NCBI RefSeq assembly: GCF_000803645.1
Contig: NZ_CP009122.1
Coordinates: forward strand, 4,192,501-4,256,500
Direction of reading: 5' to 3'
From: Sphingopyxis fribergensis
Lineage (GTDB): Bacteria > Pseudomonadota > Alphaproteobacteria > Sphingomonadales > Sphingomonadaceae
Length of the DNA stretch: 64,000 nt
Shown here: in pieces, positions 56,034 through 64,000 of the stretch
How the letters are laid out: the number at the start of each line of letters is the position of its first letter
Numbering within the stretch: the first letter of the stretch is position 1
The notes under the pieces: model-generated
Database searches by the model: none
The model's input: only the letters and a program-made list of their open reading frames with translations
Told to the model about the DNA's origin: nothing
Translations under genes and position numbers: made by a program

Positions 56034-56717
56034 ATGTTCAAGCGCCCCTCCATTCGTTACGGCAAGGCCGTCGATCCGGAAACACCCTATCAACGCGCCG
56101 CGCAGGCATGGGATGACCGAATTGGCTCGGCGCGCGTTCAGGCGCGGAACTGGCGGCTAATCGCTTTCGGCTGTCTCGCCCTGTCCGCGGGACTTGCGGG
56201 CGGCCTTGTCTGGCAGGGCGCACGCGGCACGATTACGCCCTGGATTGTTGAGGTCGACAAACTGGGCCAGGCCCAGACCGTCGCGCCGGCCAATGGAGAC
56301 TATCGGCCAACCGATCCGCAGATCGCATTCCATCTGGCGCGGTTTATCGAACAGGTCCGCAGCATTCCCGCCGACCCGGTGATCGTGCGCGAGAACTGGC
56401 TACGCGCCTATGACTTCACCACCGATCGGGGCGCCGTGGCGCTCAATGACTATGCGCGCACGAACGATCCATTCGCCAATGTCGGCCGCATCCAGATCGC
56501 CACCGAGATCTCCAGCGTCATCAGAGCTTCGCCCGACAGCTTCCGCGTCGCCTGGATCGAGCGGCGCTATCAGGACGGCAGTCTTGCGGCGATCGAGCGT
56601 TGGTCAGCCATCCTCACCGTTGCCGTGCAGCCGCCCCGCGATCCCGAACGGCTGAGAAAGAACCCGCTCGGCGTCTACGTCAACGCCATCAACTGGTCGA
56701 AGGAACTGGGCCAATGA
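56034..56717 (+). CDS. trbF: TrbF (VirB8-like)
   Basis: A 227-residue VirB8-like protein: TPYQRAAQAWDDRIGSARVQ, one transmembrane segment (LIAFGCLALSAGLAGGLVW), then a periplasmic domain with DVSRI-like FANVGRIQIATEISSVIRAS and NPLGVYVNAINWSKEL. It is an assembly scaffold of the T4SS. Confidence 0.92.
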   Translation: MFKRPSIRYGKAVDPETPYQRAAQAWDDRIGSARVQARNWRLIAFGCLALSAGLAGGLVWQGARGTITPWIVEVDKLGQAQTVAPANGDYRPTDPQIAFHLARFIEQVRSIPADPVIVRENWLRAYDFTTDRGAVALNDYARTNDPFANVGRIQIATEISSVIRASPDSFRVAWIERRYQDGSLAAIERWSAILTVAVQPPRDPERLRKNPLGVYVNAINWSKELGQ

Positions 56718-57751
56718 CCGTATCCGCATCATCGCCTCGCCAGTCGCGCTGTACCTACGTGCTTCCGGCTTTGCTGATTTCCGTATCCACGCTGTCGGCC
56801 TGCGCCACCAGCGCGGCGAAGCCGCCCTTAATCCGCTACGACGATGCGCCCGCCATCGCGGCCGTTCACACGCCGTCGCCTCCCGCGCCAGTCGAGATCG
56901 TCACCGTGCCGGAGCCGCTGCCGCTCCCCGGCCAATTGATGCCCGTTACCGAGAGCAGCGCGCCGCCCGAGCCCGCTGACCCTTCGGTACGCGTCAACCA
57001 GGCCAATGCCGCGGCTCGGATGCAGCCAGTGCGCGACGGCTTCATCAACGCGATCCAGGTCTACCCATGGTCGGATGGCGCGCTCTATCAGGTATATGCC
57101 GCACCCGGACAGGTCACCGATATCGCCCTGCAGGAAGGCGAACAGCTCGTTGGGCCCGGGCCGGTTGCGGCCGGCGACACGGTGCGCTGGATCATCGGTG
57201 ATACGGTGAGCGGCTCCGGGACGTCTGCTCGGGTTCATATTCTCGTGAAGCCAACGCGGCCGGATCTTTCAACCAACCTGGTCATAAACACCAACCGTCG
57301 TACCTATCATGTCGAACTGCGCGCCACCCAGGCCACCTGGATGGCCTCGGTCTCCTGGACCTATCCACACGACCGCCTGATCGCGTTGCGCGCGCAGAAC
57401 AGCCATGCCGCGTCATCAACACCCGTCGCCACCGGCGTCGACGTATCCCGGCTCAACTTCCGCTATCGGATCGAGGGCGACGAAGCGCCCTGGCGCCCGG
57501 TTCGAGCGTTCGACGACAGCGCGCAAGTGTTCATCGAGTTTCCCGCCGGTATCGCACAAGGGGAAATGCCACCGTTGTTCGTAATCGGTCCGGAAGGCGG
57601 CGGCGAGCTGGTCAACTATCGTGTGGCGGATCGCCATATGGTCGTCGATCGCCTCTTTGCGGCCGCCGAACTCCGTCTTGGCGGGGAGCGCCAGCAGACC
57701 GTCCGCATCGTTCGCGACGACGGACAGCGCCAGCGCAGGACCCGGCGATGA
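56714..57751 (+). CDS. trbG: TrbG (VirB9-like)
   Basis: A 345-residue VirB9-type outer-membrane complex protein. It has a lipoprotein-like N-terminus with LSACATS and a proline-rich linker. The VirB9 domain includes INAIQVYPWSDGALYQVYAAPGQ-type sequence (residues ~115-137), then LVINTNRRTYHVELRAT and the C-terminal FRYRIEGDEAPWRP. It is coupled to trbF by ATGA. Confidence 0.92.
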   Translation: MTVSASSPRQSRCTYVLPALLISVSTLSACATSAAKPPLIRYDDAPAIAAVHTPSPPAPVEIVTVPEPLPLPGQLMPVTESSAPPEPADPSVRVNQANAAARMQPVRDGFINAIQVYPWSDGALYQVYAAPGQVTDIALQEGEQLVGPGPVAAGDTVRWIIGDTVSGSGTSARVHILVKPTRPDLSTNLVINTNRRTYHVELRATQATWMASVSWTYPHDRLIALRAQNSHAASSTPVATGVDVSRLNFRYRIEGDEAPWRPVRAFDDSAQVFIEFPAGIAQGEMPPLFVIGPEGGGELVNYRVADRHMVVDRLFAAAELRLGGERQQTVRIVRDDGQRQRRTRR

Positions 57752-59112
57752 GCAGCGCGCACGAGCCCCGCGCGGCGCTCGACGCGCCGGGACGGCAGGA
57801 TGATGCAGCGGCGCCTTCGACATTCGATCGCGGGGCGGAAGACGCGGAACGCGGTCCCCGCGAAGCGCCGTCGCAAGAGCCGCGAGACGAGCAGCTTCTG
57901 GAAGATCCTCAGCCGCTCGCGGACCCTGCGGGCTTTCGGCTGCGCGGCGATCCGCCGCGCGTCATGCGCCTGTCGCGCAAAGCCATCGCAACCCTGGGTG
58001 CGGTCGGTGCCCTGGCCGTGGGCGGTGCTCTGACCTTCGCGCTCCAGAGCCGTGACCGACAAGCGCCCGAGGAACTCTACAACACCGACAGTCGAGCCGT
58101 GACCGAACAGGTCGCCGCGGCGCCGCGAGACTATAGCCAGTTGCCGCCTGGCGTGCCTCAACTCGGAGCGCCGCTCCCCGGCGATCTGGGCGGCCCGATT
58201 CTCGCCGCCCAACAAGGGGACGCAGCGGCTCCCGATATGGCGTCGCCGCCCGGCGCGCAGGGCATGACGCCGGAAGAGCTGGCGGCCCAGCGTGCCGAGC
58301 AGGAACGGGAAGCCGCCATCGCGAGCCGGCTCTTTCTGGGCGGTCAGGCCGGTGCTCCGGTCCAAGTTCAAGCCCCTGGCACGGGTGGGGCGGTTCCCGG
58401 TATCGATCTCGCGGCCCTCGGCGCGGCAACACCCGCGACACCGGAACCGGCGGATGGGCCGAACATGCAACGCGCCAAGCGGGAGTTCGTCGAGCGCGGC
58501 CCGGAGAGCAGAACCATCAACAGCGGCCGCCTCGTCGATCCGGTCTCGCCCCATGTCGTGCAGGCAGGCAGCGTGATCGCGGCCGCCCTCATCACCGGGA
58601 TCAGCTCCGATCTGCCTGGACAGGTCACCGCCCAAGTCACACAGAGCGTCTACGACAGTCCGACAGGCCGCACATTGCTCATTCCGCAAGGATCGCGGTT
58701 GATCGGCGACTATGACGCGGAGGTCGCGTTCGGACAGCGCCGCGTACTTCTGGTCTGGAACCGGCTGATCCTGCCCGATGGGCGTTCGATCATTCTCGAT
58801 CGCCAACCCGCAGGCGACGCCTCCGGCTATGCCGGCATCGAGGACCGCGTCAACGAGCATTGGGGCGGCATCCTGCGCGCCGCAGGCCTTTCAACGCTGC
58901 TCAGCATCGGCGCGGAACTCGGGACCGATTCGGATGACGACATCGCGCGCGCCATCCGCGACGGCGGCCAGAATACGATCAACCAGGCGGGTCAGGACAT
59001 TGTCCGCCGCCAGCTCAACATCCAGCCCACGCTCACGGTGCGGCCCGGCTACCCGGTCCGTGTTCTCGTGAGCCGCGATCTAGTGCTGGAGCGCTGGAGA
59101 CAGACACGATGA
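57748..59112 (+). CDS. trbI: TrbI (VirB10-like)
   Basis: A 454-residue VirB10-type protein. The cytoplasmic Pro/Glu-rich N-terminus is followed by one transmembrane segment (ATLGAVGALAVGGALTFAL) and a periplasmic domain. The VirB10 barrel region has VVQAGSVIAAALITGISSDL, IPQGSRLIGDY and VRPGYPVRVLVSRDLVL. It spans the envelope and senses energy from the ATPases. It is coupled to trbG and to DUF2274. Confidence 0.93.
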   Translation: MSSAHEPRAALDAPGRQDDAAAPSTFDRGAEDAERGPREAPSQEPRDEQLLEDPQPLADPAGFRLRGDPPRVMRLSRKAIATLGAVGALAVGGALTFALQSRDRQAPEELYNTDSRAVTEQVAAAPRDYSQLPPGVPQLGAPLPGDLGGPILAAQQGDAAAPDMASPPGAQGMTPEELAAQRAEQEREAAIASRLFLGGQAGAPVQVQAPGTGGAVPGIDLAALGAATPATPEPADGPNMQRAKREFVERGPESRTINSGRLVDPVSPHVVQAGSVIAAALITGISSDLPGQVTAQVTQSVYDSPTGRTLLIPQGSRLIGDYDAEVAFGQRRVLLVWNRLILPDGRSIILDRQPAGDASGYAGIEDRVNEHWGGILRAAGLSTLLSIGAELGTDSDDDIARAIRDGGQNTINQAGQDIVRRQLNIQPTLTVRPGYPVRVLVSRDLVLERWRQTR

Positions 59113-59339
59113 CCAAGCTCAAACTTGGCGATCTCGCCGAAGACAAGCCGGTCCGGCTCACCATTGAATTGCCGGCCTCCATCCATCGCGATCTTGAGGA
59201 TTATGGCCGCGTGCTGGCTCAGTCGACCGGCGCGCCACAGCCGGTCGCCCCGGTCCGGCTGATCGCCCCAATGCTGGAACGGTTTATGGCGACGGATCGC
59301 GGGTTCTCGAAAGCGCGCCGTCAGGCGCGGGAAATGTAG
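59109..59339 (+). CDS. DUF2274 domain protein
   Basis: A 76-residue protein: TKLKLGDLAEDKPVRLTIEL, then ASIHRDLEDYGRVLA and LIAPMLERFMATDRGF. It is the constant last gene of trb operons in these elements. The RHH-like character suggests DNA binding, but the function is unknown. It is coupled to trbI by ATGA. Confidence 0.88.
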   Translation: MTKLKLGDLAEDKPVRLTIELPASIHRDLEDYGRVLAQSTGAPQPVAPVRLIAPMLERFMATDRGFSKARRQAREM

Positions 59340-59435
59340 CGCAGCGTTCGTGCGGTGATTAGCGCGCGTAACTAAAGGTATGGCTAAACTGCTATCTCCC
59401 AACAAGCGGATGTGCGTACCCACCGGCGGGATATG

Positions 59436-59945
59436 TCAGTGATGGGCCGCAGTGATCGAAGCCGCGATATCCGCAACCGAACGGAACAATATCAGCGGAT
59501 CATCCTTGGAGGCGACGAAGCCTCGCCTGGTCCAGAATGACGCAGCGTCATCATCCACCGCGTTCACCACGAGCGCACGCCCGCCGATCAATGAAGCGGC
59601 CGTGACGCATCGTTGAAGCGCATGTTTGACGAGCCCTGTGCCAATACCCTTGCCTGTCCACCGTTCGTCGGTCGCAAGTTGGCCGAGCAGCAGGCAGGGA
59701 ACCGGGTCGGGCGGCTGGCCGGTACGGATCGATCGAGGCAGCCGTCCGGGGACGATAGCCGTGGGCGCCAGCCCATAGTAGCCGACGACGCGATAATGCT
59801 CATGCACCACGATGACCGCTGTAAATCCCTTTTCCTGGTTCGACAGCGCACGCGTCTTCAGCCAGCGGTCAAGTGTCGGTTTACCGCAGGAAAAATCCGA
59901 GATGTTGTGTTGGGCGCTGAGAGCCTCGGGTCCGGAAAGAACCAA
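59436..59945 (-). CDS. GNAT acetyltransferase toxin (TacT/AtaT-like)
   Basis: A 169-residue GNAT protein: FSCGKPTLDRWLKTRALSNQ, then VVGYYGLAP, LGQLATDERWTGKGIGTGLV (acetyl-CoA loop) and AASFWTRRGFVA. Paired with a DUF1778 antitoxin directly upstream, it matches toxins that acetylate aminoacyl-tRNA. It starts 3 bp after the antitoxin stop. Confidence 0.9.
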   Translation of the reverse strand: MVLSGPEALSAQHNISDFSCGKPTLDRWLKTRALSNQEKGFTAVIVVHEHYRVVGYYGLAPTAIVPGRLPRSIRTGQPPDPVPCLLLGQLATDERWTGKGIGTGLVKHALQRCVTAASLIGGRALVVNAVDDDAASFWTRRGFVASKDDPLILFRSVADIAASITAAHH

Positions 59946-59948
59946 GGT

Positions 59949-60248
59949 TCAATCCTCGCTTGTCGCACTTGTCTCCCACGGCGCAGGACGCCGGATCAGT
60001 TCGATCATCTCCGGCACAGGAACCGGCGGCCCGGACAACGCTTCCATGAAAGCGTCGAAACTCGCCGCGCTCATGCGCACCGGAAGGGTCTCCATCAGCA
60101 CGTCTTCGGCGGCCCGAACCGCCGCGTCTCGCACGAAATCCGTCCGAGAACGCCCGCGCAGCATCGCCGCACGGTCGATGATCGCGATATCTGCGTCAGG
60201 CAACCGCATGGAAAGCGGATGATCTTTTCGCTCGGCTAGACGGGGCAT
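59949..60248 (-). CDS. DUF1778 antitoxin
   Basis: A 99-residue RHH antitoxin: HPLSMRLPDADIAIIDRAAM, then LRGRSRTDFVRDAAVRAAED. A toxin-binding tail (SGPPVPVPEMIELIRRPAPW) follows. The start at 60248 has GGAGATT upstream. The upstream region carries the repeated motif TAGCGCATGTAGCG (60273-60286), which may be the autoregulatory site. Confidence 0.87.
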   Translation of the reverse strand: MPRLAERKDHPLSMRLPDADIAIIDRAAMLRGRSRTDFVRDAAVRAAEDVLMETLPVRMSAASFDAFMEALSGPPVPVPEMIELIRRPAPWETSATSED

Positions 60249-60346
60249 CGGGAATCTCCAAACCACATCCCATTTAGCGCATGTAGCGTAAATTGCAATA
60301 CAAGAACAGATGGCGCCGGGAACCATGCGCGCAAGCCTCTCCGCCG

Positions 60347-60649
60347 TTATCGGCCCATGAAGGCTTCGAACCTTTCCCTGCCCTCCGCCTCGACAATGGC
60401 GGTCTCGGCATTGGCGCATTCATCGCCACGCACGCTGCCATCCCGGCATCGGTCGACCACACTCCTGGCTTTTTCGAGATTGGCGGCGAAATACTGTGTG
60501 CCGCGAGGCACGGCCGAAGGGAGTGGCAAGTTCACACTGACCTCCCGGTTCGCCGCGTCGATCGGCAGGATAGCCGGGCGCAGAACGAAGCCGAACCCAA
60601 AGCCGATTACCAGCGCGATGATCGCGACCGCCACTGTCTTGCCGTGCAT
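60347..60649 (-). CDS. TrbK-like small membrane protein (possible second exclusion protein)
   Basis: A 100-residue protein with an N-terminal membrane segment (VAVAIIALVIGFGFGFVL). The C-terminal region (DRCRDGSVRGDECANAETAI, then RERFEAFMG) resembles the tail of TrbK-alt at 54397 (ARCRTLTMPDSGCDAAWEE...RRRFLG). It lies between LysR and the DUF1778/GNAT pair on the minus strand. A second or alternate entry-exclusion or surface protein is likely, but not certain. Confidence 0.6.
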   Translation of the reverse strand: MHGKTVAVAIIALVIGFGFGFVLRPAILPIDAANREVSVNLPLPSAVPRGTQYFAANLEKARSVVDRCRDGSVRGDECANAETAIVEAEGRERFEAFMGR

Positions 60650-60704
60650 CCTGTTCACTCCTTCTAGTCGCTTCGGAAATCTGCTGACGCCGGCCGGGCC
60701 GTGA

Positions 60705-61604
60705 TCAGGCATCGGGATAGCGCTCGCGGATGAGGCCGAGGAAGCGCCGCAGCGCTGGGCTCGTGTCGTCGCTGCGCCAGTAGCAGCCATAGTCGATCCG
60801 GGCCTGGCCGGTCGGTTCATGAACCTCCCGGAAGACGATGCCAGGATGATTGACCCCCAGCGCCGATTCCGAAACGAGGGTAAGGAACCAGCCTGCCGAG
60901 ACCATCGCCAGAACATTCTCGCGGCTGACATCCTGGGTTTCGACTTCGGGTTGAAAGCCAGGCTCGGCCAGTCGGGCTTGCATCAGCCGCATCAGGTCCG
61001 GGCCAGGGTCTTGCGTTCCCAGCACGAATGTCTGGCGTCGCAGATCGGGCCAATAGATCCGTTCGGCTTCGACGAGGGGATGACCCTCCGGCAGTGCGAC
61101 CAATACGCGCTCGGACCAAAGCGACCGTCGTTTCACGGCCGGATCTGCCAGTTCGCCGGTCACGACGGCGAGATCGATCACGCCGGCATGAAGCGCATGA
61201 TGGAGAAAGCAGCGATCGCGCTCGACTCCGTTCAGTCGGACGTCCGGGAAGCGCCGCTGGAATTCTACGATCGCAAACCGCAGGTCGCCCGCTGTCAGCG
61301 AGCTGCAAAACCCGATTGTGAGTTCGCCGGCATCGCCATTGCGCATCGCGCGCGCTCGCGTTTGCAGATTGTCGATCTCATTAACGATACGGCGGGCGGC
61401 CGCGATGATCGGCAGCGCTTCCGCCGTCAGGGTCGCACCGCGCGTTCGCCGCTCGAAAAGCTTCACGCCGAGCCGGTGCTCCAGCAGCAAGACGTTGCGA
61501 CTAAGTGTCGCCTGCTTGATTCGCAACAGGGCCGCCGCCCTCGAAAAGCTCCTCATTTCCGCCGCGAGGACGGCGTAGCGTAATTGTTTCGTTTCCAGTG
61601 GCAC
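60705..61604 (-). CDS. LysR-family transcriptional regulator
   Basis: A 299-residue LysR regulator. The N-terminal winged HTH (RSFSRAAALLRIKQATLSRN, then LEHRLGVKLFERRTRGATLT) is followed by a PBP2-like effector domain (GELTIGFCSSLTAGDLRFAI, LVALPEGHPLVEAE). LysR genes next to trbK are common at the end of trb regions in this element class, so control of transfer is possible. The 55-bp gap to the TrbK-like gene suggests cotranscription. Confidence 0.9.
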   Translation of the reverse strand: MPLETKQLRYAVLAAEMRSFSRAAALLRIKQATLSRNVLLLEHRLGVKLFERRTRGATLTAEALPIIAAARRIVNEIDNLQTRARAMRNGDAGELTIGFCSSLTAGDLRFAIVEFQRRFPDVRLNGVERDRCFLHHALHAGVIDLAVVTGELADPAVKRRSLWSERVLVALPEGHPLVEAERIYWPDLRRQTFVLGTQDPGPDLMRLMQARLAEPGFQPEVETQDVSRENVLAMVSAGWFLTLVSESALGVNHPGIVFREVHEPTGQARIDYGCYWRSDDTSPALRRFLGLIRERYPDA

Positions 61605-61781
61605 GGCCGACCTCCCCGACGGAGGAAGGGAGGGATATCCGGGACAGTCTGTCGACCCGCCCCTGGAAATCCGTTGCTCACATCACTTCCTCCTGACTGA
61701 AAGACCAGCGGAGGCGGCTGCAAACGAAACGGATTCTGTCATCGGAACGAAATAATTAACCTTGTCAGCCCGCCAGGCCGC

Positions 61782-63026
61782 TCAATCCGTCAGGATTGGC
61801 ATCATGGTTTTTACATGCGCATCGATCCGCTCCAGCACAGCTGGCGGAACGACGACGCGTGCTGGCAAGGTCCACCAATGCGCGTCGATGCGCTGCACTG
61901 TCTCCGCCACGGCTTTGAGCACGGCGGGCTCTGGAAGTCTTGCCCGATTGGCGAAGGCCTTCCACCGAGCCGGACCCAGTGCCTTGAACGATCGCTCACC
62001 GCCAAGCGACAGCGCTAGGCCATCTGAGGGAATATAGGGAACCGTCGAAAGCGTGTCGTAGATCGGCGCCAGTGCTGGGGTGTCGCCCGCACCTGGATAG
62101 ATCAACGACCAGTTCTTGAGATGCATATCGCCGTTGCCCATCACAACCGAGAGGGTCAGTCTGCGGACGAATTCCAGCGCGGCGAAGGGTGAGATTGCGA
62201 CGTTCAGCACCGAAGCGATGTCGTGGAAGGCGGCCCCGTCATATTTACGTGCGGGATAAAGGCCGAAGATCTGCGCGAAATCTTCAATATGGACGCGCTG
62301 TCCATTCGCCGTGCGATCGAAACGGCGAACGAGGAGAACCAGGCCTTCTGCAAGTGTTTCAAATTCTCCGGGTATCCCCTCAAACTGGTCGCGGCTGAGA
62401 AGCTCCCGCTCGGGGACATCCATCCCGATTGCTTCGGCAAGCGCGAGATTGGCAAATTCGTTTTCCGATACGCCCGGAAAGGCGGTGGATGGGAACTTGG
62501 CGATATATTGTCCTTCGCCGTCACCAAACGGCAGCGTCAGACCTCCGCCCTTGCCGGTGTTCTTCATCACCGAGAGCTTCATTTGCACGCCCGCCAGCGA
62601 AAAACGAGCCTTGCGTGGCCCATGTGAGGCTGTCGTCGTGACGCTGGCCTGTCCGTCAGAGGGCAATACGCGCACAGCGCCGGGCAAGTCTGCGCCGAGC
62701 GCCGCCAGGAGATCAAAATCATTGCCTGGCCGCACAGTGCCGGCGTGGTGCTTCTCCATTGCTGCGCGCAAACGGTCTTCGGGCAGGAGATTGGCGAAAA
62801 AGGGCGGCAAGGCGCCAGAGACGGGGCGCGGGTCTTTACGCAAATCCCCTGAGGCCGAGCGAAGGGACAGGCTCAGAACCGGAACGCCGCCTGTCGCGCG
62901 ATAGGCCGGATCAAGGCTGAAGGCGCTGAAATCACCGGGCGTTCTGACGATCGTGCCGACCTTCACGTCCTTCAGCAACACATCCAGAGAGGTTATCGTC
63001 TCAGCGGTTGGCAAGGCTGTCATCAC
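61782..63026 (-). CDS. hipA: HipA-type serine/threonine kinase toxin
   Basis: A 414-residue HipA-family protein. The N-terminal subdomain (TSLDVLLKDVKVGTIVRTPG) is followed by SLAGVQMKLSVM, YIAKFPSTAFPGVSENEFAN (ATP-binding), VLLVRRFDR, and the catalytic VVMGNGDMHLKNWSLIY. The C-terminal metal-binding part has APIYDTLSTV. HipA kinases phosphorylate tRNA synthetases and induce dormancy. The start overlaps the hipB stop by 4 bases. Confidence 0.9.
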   Translation of the reverse strand: MMTALPTAETITSLDVLLKDVKVGTIVRTPGDFSAFSLDPAYRATGGVPVLSLSLRSASGDLRKDPRPVSGALPPFFANLLPEDRLRAAMEKHHAGTVRPGNDFDLLAALGADLPGAVRVLPSDGQASVTTTASHGPRKARFSLAGVQMKLSVMKNTGKGGGLTLPFGDGEGQYIAKFPSTAFPGVSENEFANLALAEAIGMDVPERELLSRDQFEGIPGEFETLAEGLVLLVRRFDRTANGQRVHIEDFAQIFGLYPARKYDGAAFHDIASVLNVAISPFAALEFVRRLTLSVVMGNGDMHLKNWSLIYPGAGDTPALAPIYDTLSTVPYIPSDGLALSLGGERSFKALGPARWKAFANRARLPEPAVLKAVAETVQRIDAHWWTLPARVVVPPAVLERIDAHVKTMMPILTD

Positions 63027-63316
63027 CGCTCTTCCGGTTGCGGGCTGAAGGCTGGGCGATCGTCCTCTGTCTCCGGATGTAAGAGCGCCGCCACAGCCGG
63101 CGCCATCGCCTGGGGCACCAGCATCATCTCAAGGCCGACCGCCCGGGCGATGTTGATCAATGTCGTGGCGCGCGCCGCCGCAGCCCCTGTCTCAATGTCG
63201 CGATAGCGTGGGCGTGATATGCCGGCGAGATCGGCGACTTGTTCCTGGGTCAGCCGCGCGGCCTGCCGAGCGCGCCGAAGATGGTCGCCGATCTCTTTCA
63301 ACGTGCGGTCTTCCAT
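63023..63316 (-). CDS. hipB: HipB-type XRE antitoxin
   Basis: A 97-residue XRE repressor: LKEIGDHLRRARQAARLTQE, then QVADLAGISRPRYRDIETGA, and a C-terminal tail. The start at 63316 (MEDRTLKEIGD) fits the family and leaves the operator-like repeats in the promoter. A longer frame from 63382 would overlap them. Confidence 0.88.
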   Translation of the reverse strand: MEDRTLKEIGDHLRRARQAARLTQEQVADLAGISRPRYRDIETGAAAARATTLINIARAVGLEMMLVPQAMAPAVAALLHPETEDDRPAFSPQPEER

Positions 63317-63318
63317 TT

Positions 63319-63365
63319 GATACCTTTGCGGATCGATCGACTGACAATTGATCTGAATAGGTATC
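63319..63365. promoter_or_regulatory. hipBA operator half-sites
   Basis: GATACC (63319-63324) and its inverted partner GGTATC (63360-63365) lie 35 bp apart, spanning the presumed hipB promoter. They would allow HipB dimers to loop or repress. Confidence 0.5.
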
Positions 63366-63477
63366 ATATCAATGAAGCGCAATCAATAAAAGATCCTAAA
63401 ACATATCATTGCTACTATGCATGGCTCGTTTTCGGATCATTGTATGCGGTCGAGGCGCGGGAATGGCCGGAAATGGG

Positions 63478-64000
63478 TTAGCTCATCACCACCACGCCGC
63501 CGGCAAGATGGCGGGCGCGCAGGTTCAGCAATTGCTCGATCTGCGGGACGGCTTCCTCGATCCGGTTGGTGTGGAAGATCGCATTGACCTCAAGGCCGCC
63601 CAGCGCCGCATTGGCGAGCACGATCTTGCCCGAGCGGTAGAGATTGATCTGGTCGACCACTTCGGCCAGCGAAGCGCCTTCGAAGATCAGCAGGCCGCGT
63701 CGCCAGGCCGTCGCCTTGGCGCCGTCGATCTCGCTGCGACGTGTTCCGCCATCGGCTGCGACAAACACCTGTTCATTCGCGCGCAGCATGAGCGGCCGAT
63801 CGCCTCCACGGCATGTCACCTCTCCATCGACACAGGCGACGCGAACGCCGCCGTCGAGGCGCTGGACGTTGAAGCTGGCGCGATGCGTCGAGGCCTCCAC
63901 TGCACCGGCCTTCACCCGGAACGGCGCACCGCGCTCCCCGGCGGTGATGAAGGCTTCGCCGACCACGAGGCTGATCCCGTTGGCGCCGTCGCGGGTCGTG
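63478..64000 (-). CDS. FecR-type anti-sigma regulator, N-terminus off the window
   Basis: The C-terminal ~173 residues of a FecR-family protein. The periplasmic FecR domain (GISLVVGEAFITAGERG, FNVQRLDGGVRVACVDGEVT, ANEQVFV) is followed by a DUF4974-like C-terminal domain (LLIFEGASLAEVVDQINLYR, then NAALGGLEVNAIFHTN). FecR proteins relay TonB-receptor signals to ECF sigma factors. The frame is open to the window end. It looks like chromosomal flank beyond the element, though no att site is seen. Confidence 0.85.
   Translation of the reverse strand, partial: TTRDGANGISLVVGEAFITAGERGAPFRVKAGAVEASTHRASFNVQRLDGGVRVACVDGEVTCRGGDRPLMLRANEQVFVAADGGTRRSEIDGAKATAWRRGLLIFEGASLAEVVDQINLYRSGKIVLANAALGGLEVNAIFHTNRIEEAVPQIEQLLNLRARHLAGGVVVMS

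Noticed and set aside
59340..59435. Possible tRNA or attachment site after the trb operon
   Set aside because: No cloverleaf or 3' tRNA end can be built, and no matching direct repeat was found at the left side.

Overview
The window is high-GC DNA from an alphaproteobacterium, most likely a sphingomonad (inference from the gene families, a FecR-type anti-sigma fragment at the right edge and the composition; no rRNA or tRNA gene is visible to confirm it). Almost all of it (about 4.8 to 63.3 kb) is one conjugative element of the alphaproteobacterial trb type, either an ICE or a plasmid. It is flanked by ordinary chromosome-like genes: MocR regulator, PhzF, DJ-1/PfpI, GFA and DUF1993 on the left, and FecR on the right.

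Layout. 0-3.3 kb: chromosome-like metabolic genes. 3.3-4.8 kb: an IS3-family insertion sequence sitting exactly on the junction. 4.8-6.7 kb: IS-truncated ORF, SRAP (YedK-like) peptidase and the 5' part of an ardC gene. 6.7-16.8 kb: a 10.1-kb element inserted inside that ardC gene. It encodes three overlapping tyrosine recombinases, its own ArdC, and a mercury module (merR, merT, GDCCVxC protein, merB, merA-like flavoprotein). 16.8-20.2 kb: 3' remnant of the split ardC, DUF2958, a DUF6884-like protein, small unknowns and a second, degenerate SRAP protein. 20.3-36 kb: accessory backbone with a ParB-like protein, several DUF proteins, a VapBC-like pair, a 1,444-residue methyltransferase/strawberry-notch helicase, a Toprim protein, DUF2493, HigBA, pRiA4b ORF-3 and SSB. 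36.4-42.8 kb: regulators (XRE, DUF2285 types, AlpA-like), RepA-type initiator with iteron-like repeats, ParA, RHH protein, DUF2840, TraF peptidase, DUF736 and a lytic transglycosylase. 43-59.3 kb: relaxase, an AAA15 ATPase plus RloB pair as cargo, VirD4/TraG, CopG-like protein and trbBCDEJKLFGI, then DUF2274. 59.4-63.3 kb: GNAT/DUF1778 and HipAB toxin-antitoxin pairs, a TrbK-like protein and a LysR regulator.

How the genes fit together. RepA/ParA/ParB-like proteins and SSB serve replication, maintenance and single-strand handling. The relaxase, VirD4 coupling protein and Trb type IV secretion system move the DNA. ArdC is an antirestriction protein for entry into new hosts, and four toxin-antitoxin modules stabilise the element. 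The backbone ardC has been split by the recombinase-trio element, which carries a replacement ArdC together with mercury resistance.

Most notable signals: (1) the nested recombinase-trio element, with a precise split-gene footprint and imperfect terminal repeats; (2) a family of four conserved leader sequences in front of four separate backbone genes; (3) matching inverted-repeat operators in front of virD4 and trbB; (4) an SRAP paralogue lacking catalytic residues; (5) the AAA15/RloB pair lodged between relaxase and coupling protein.
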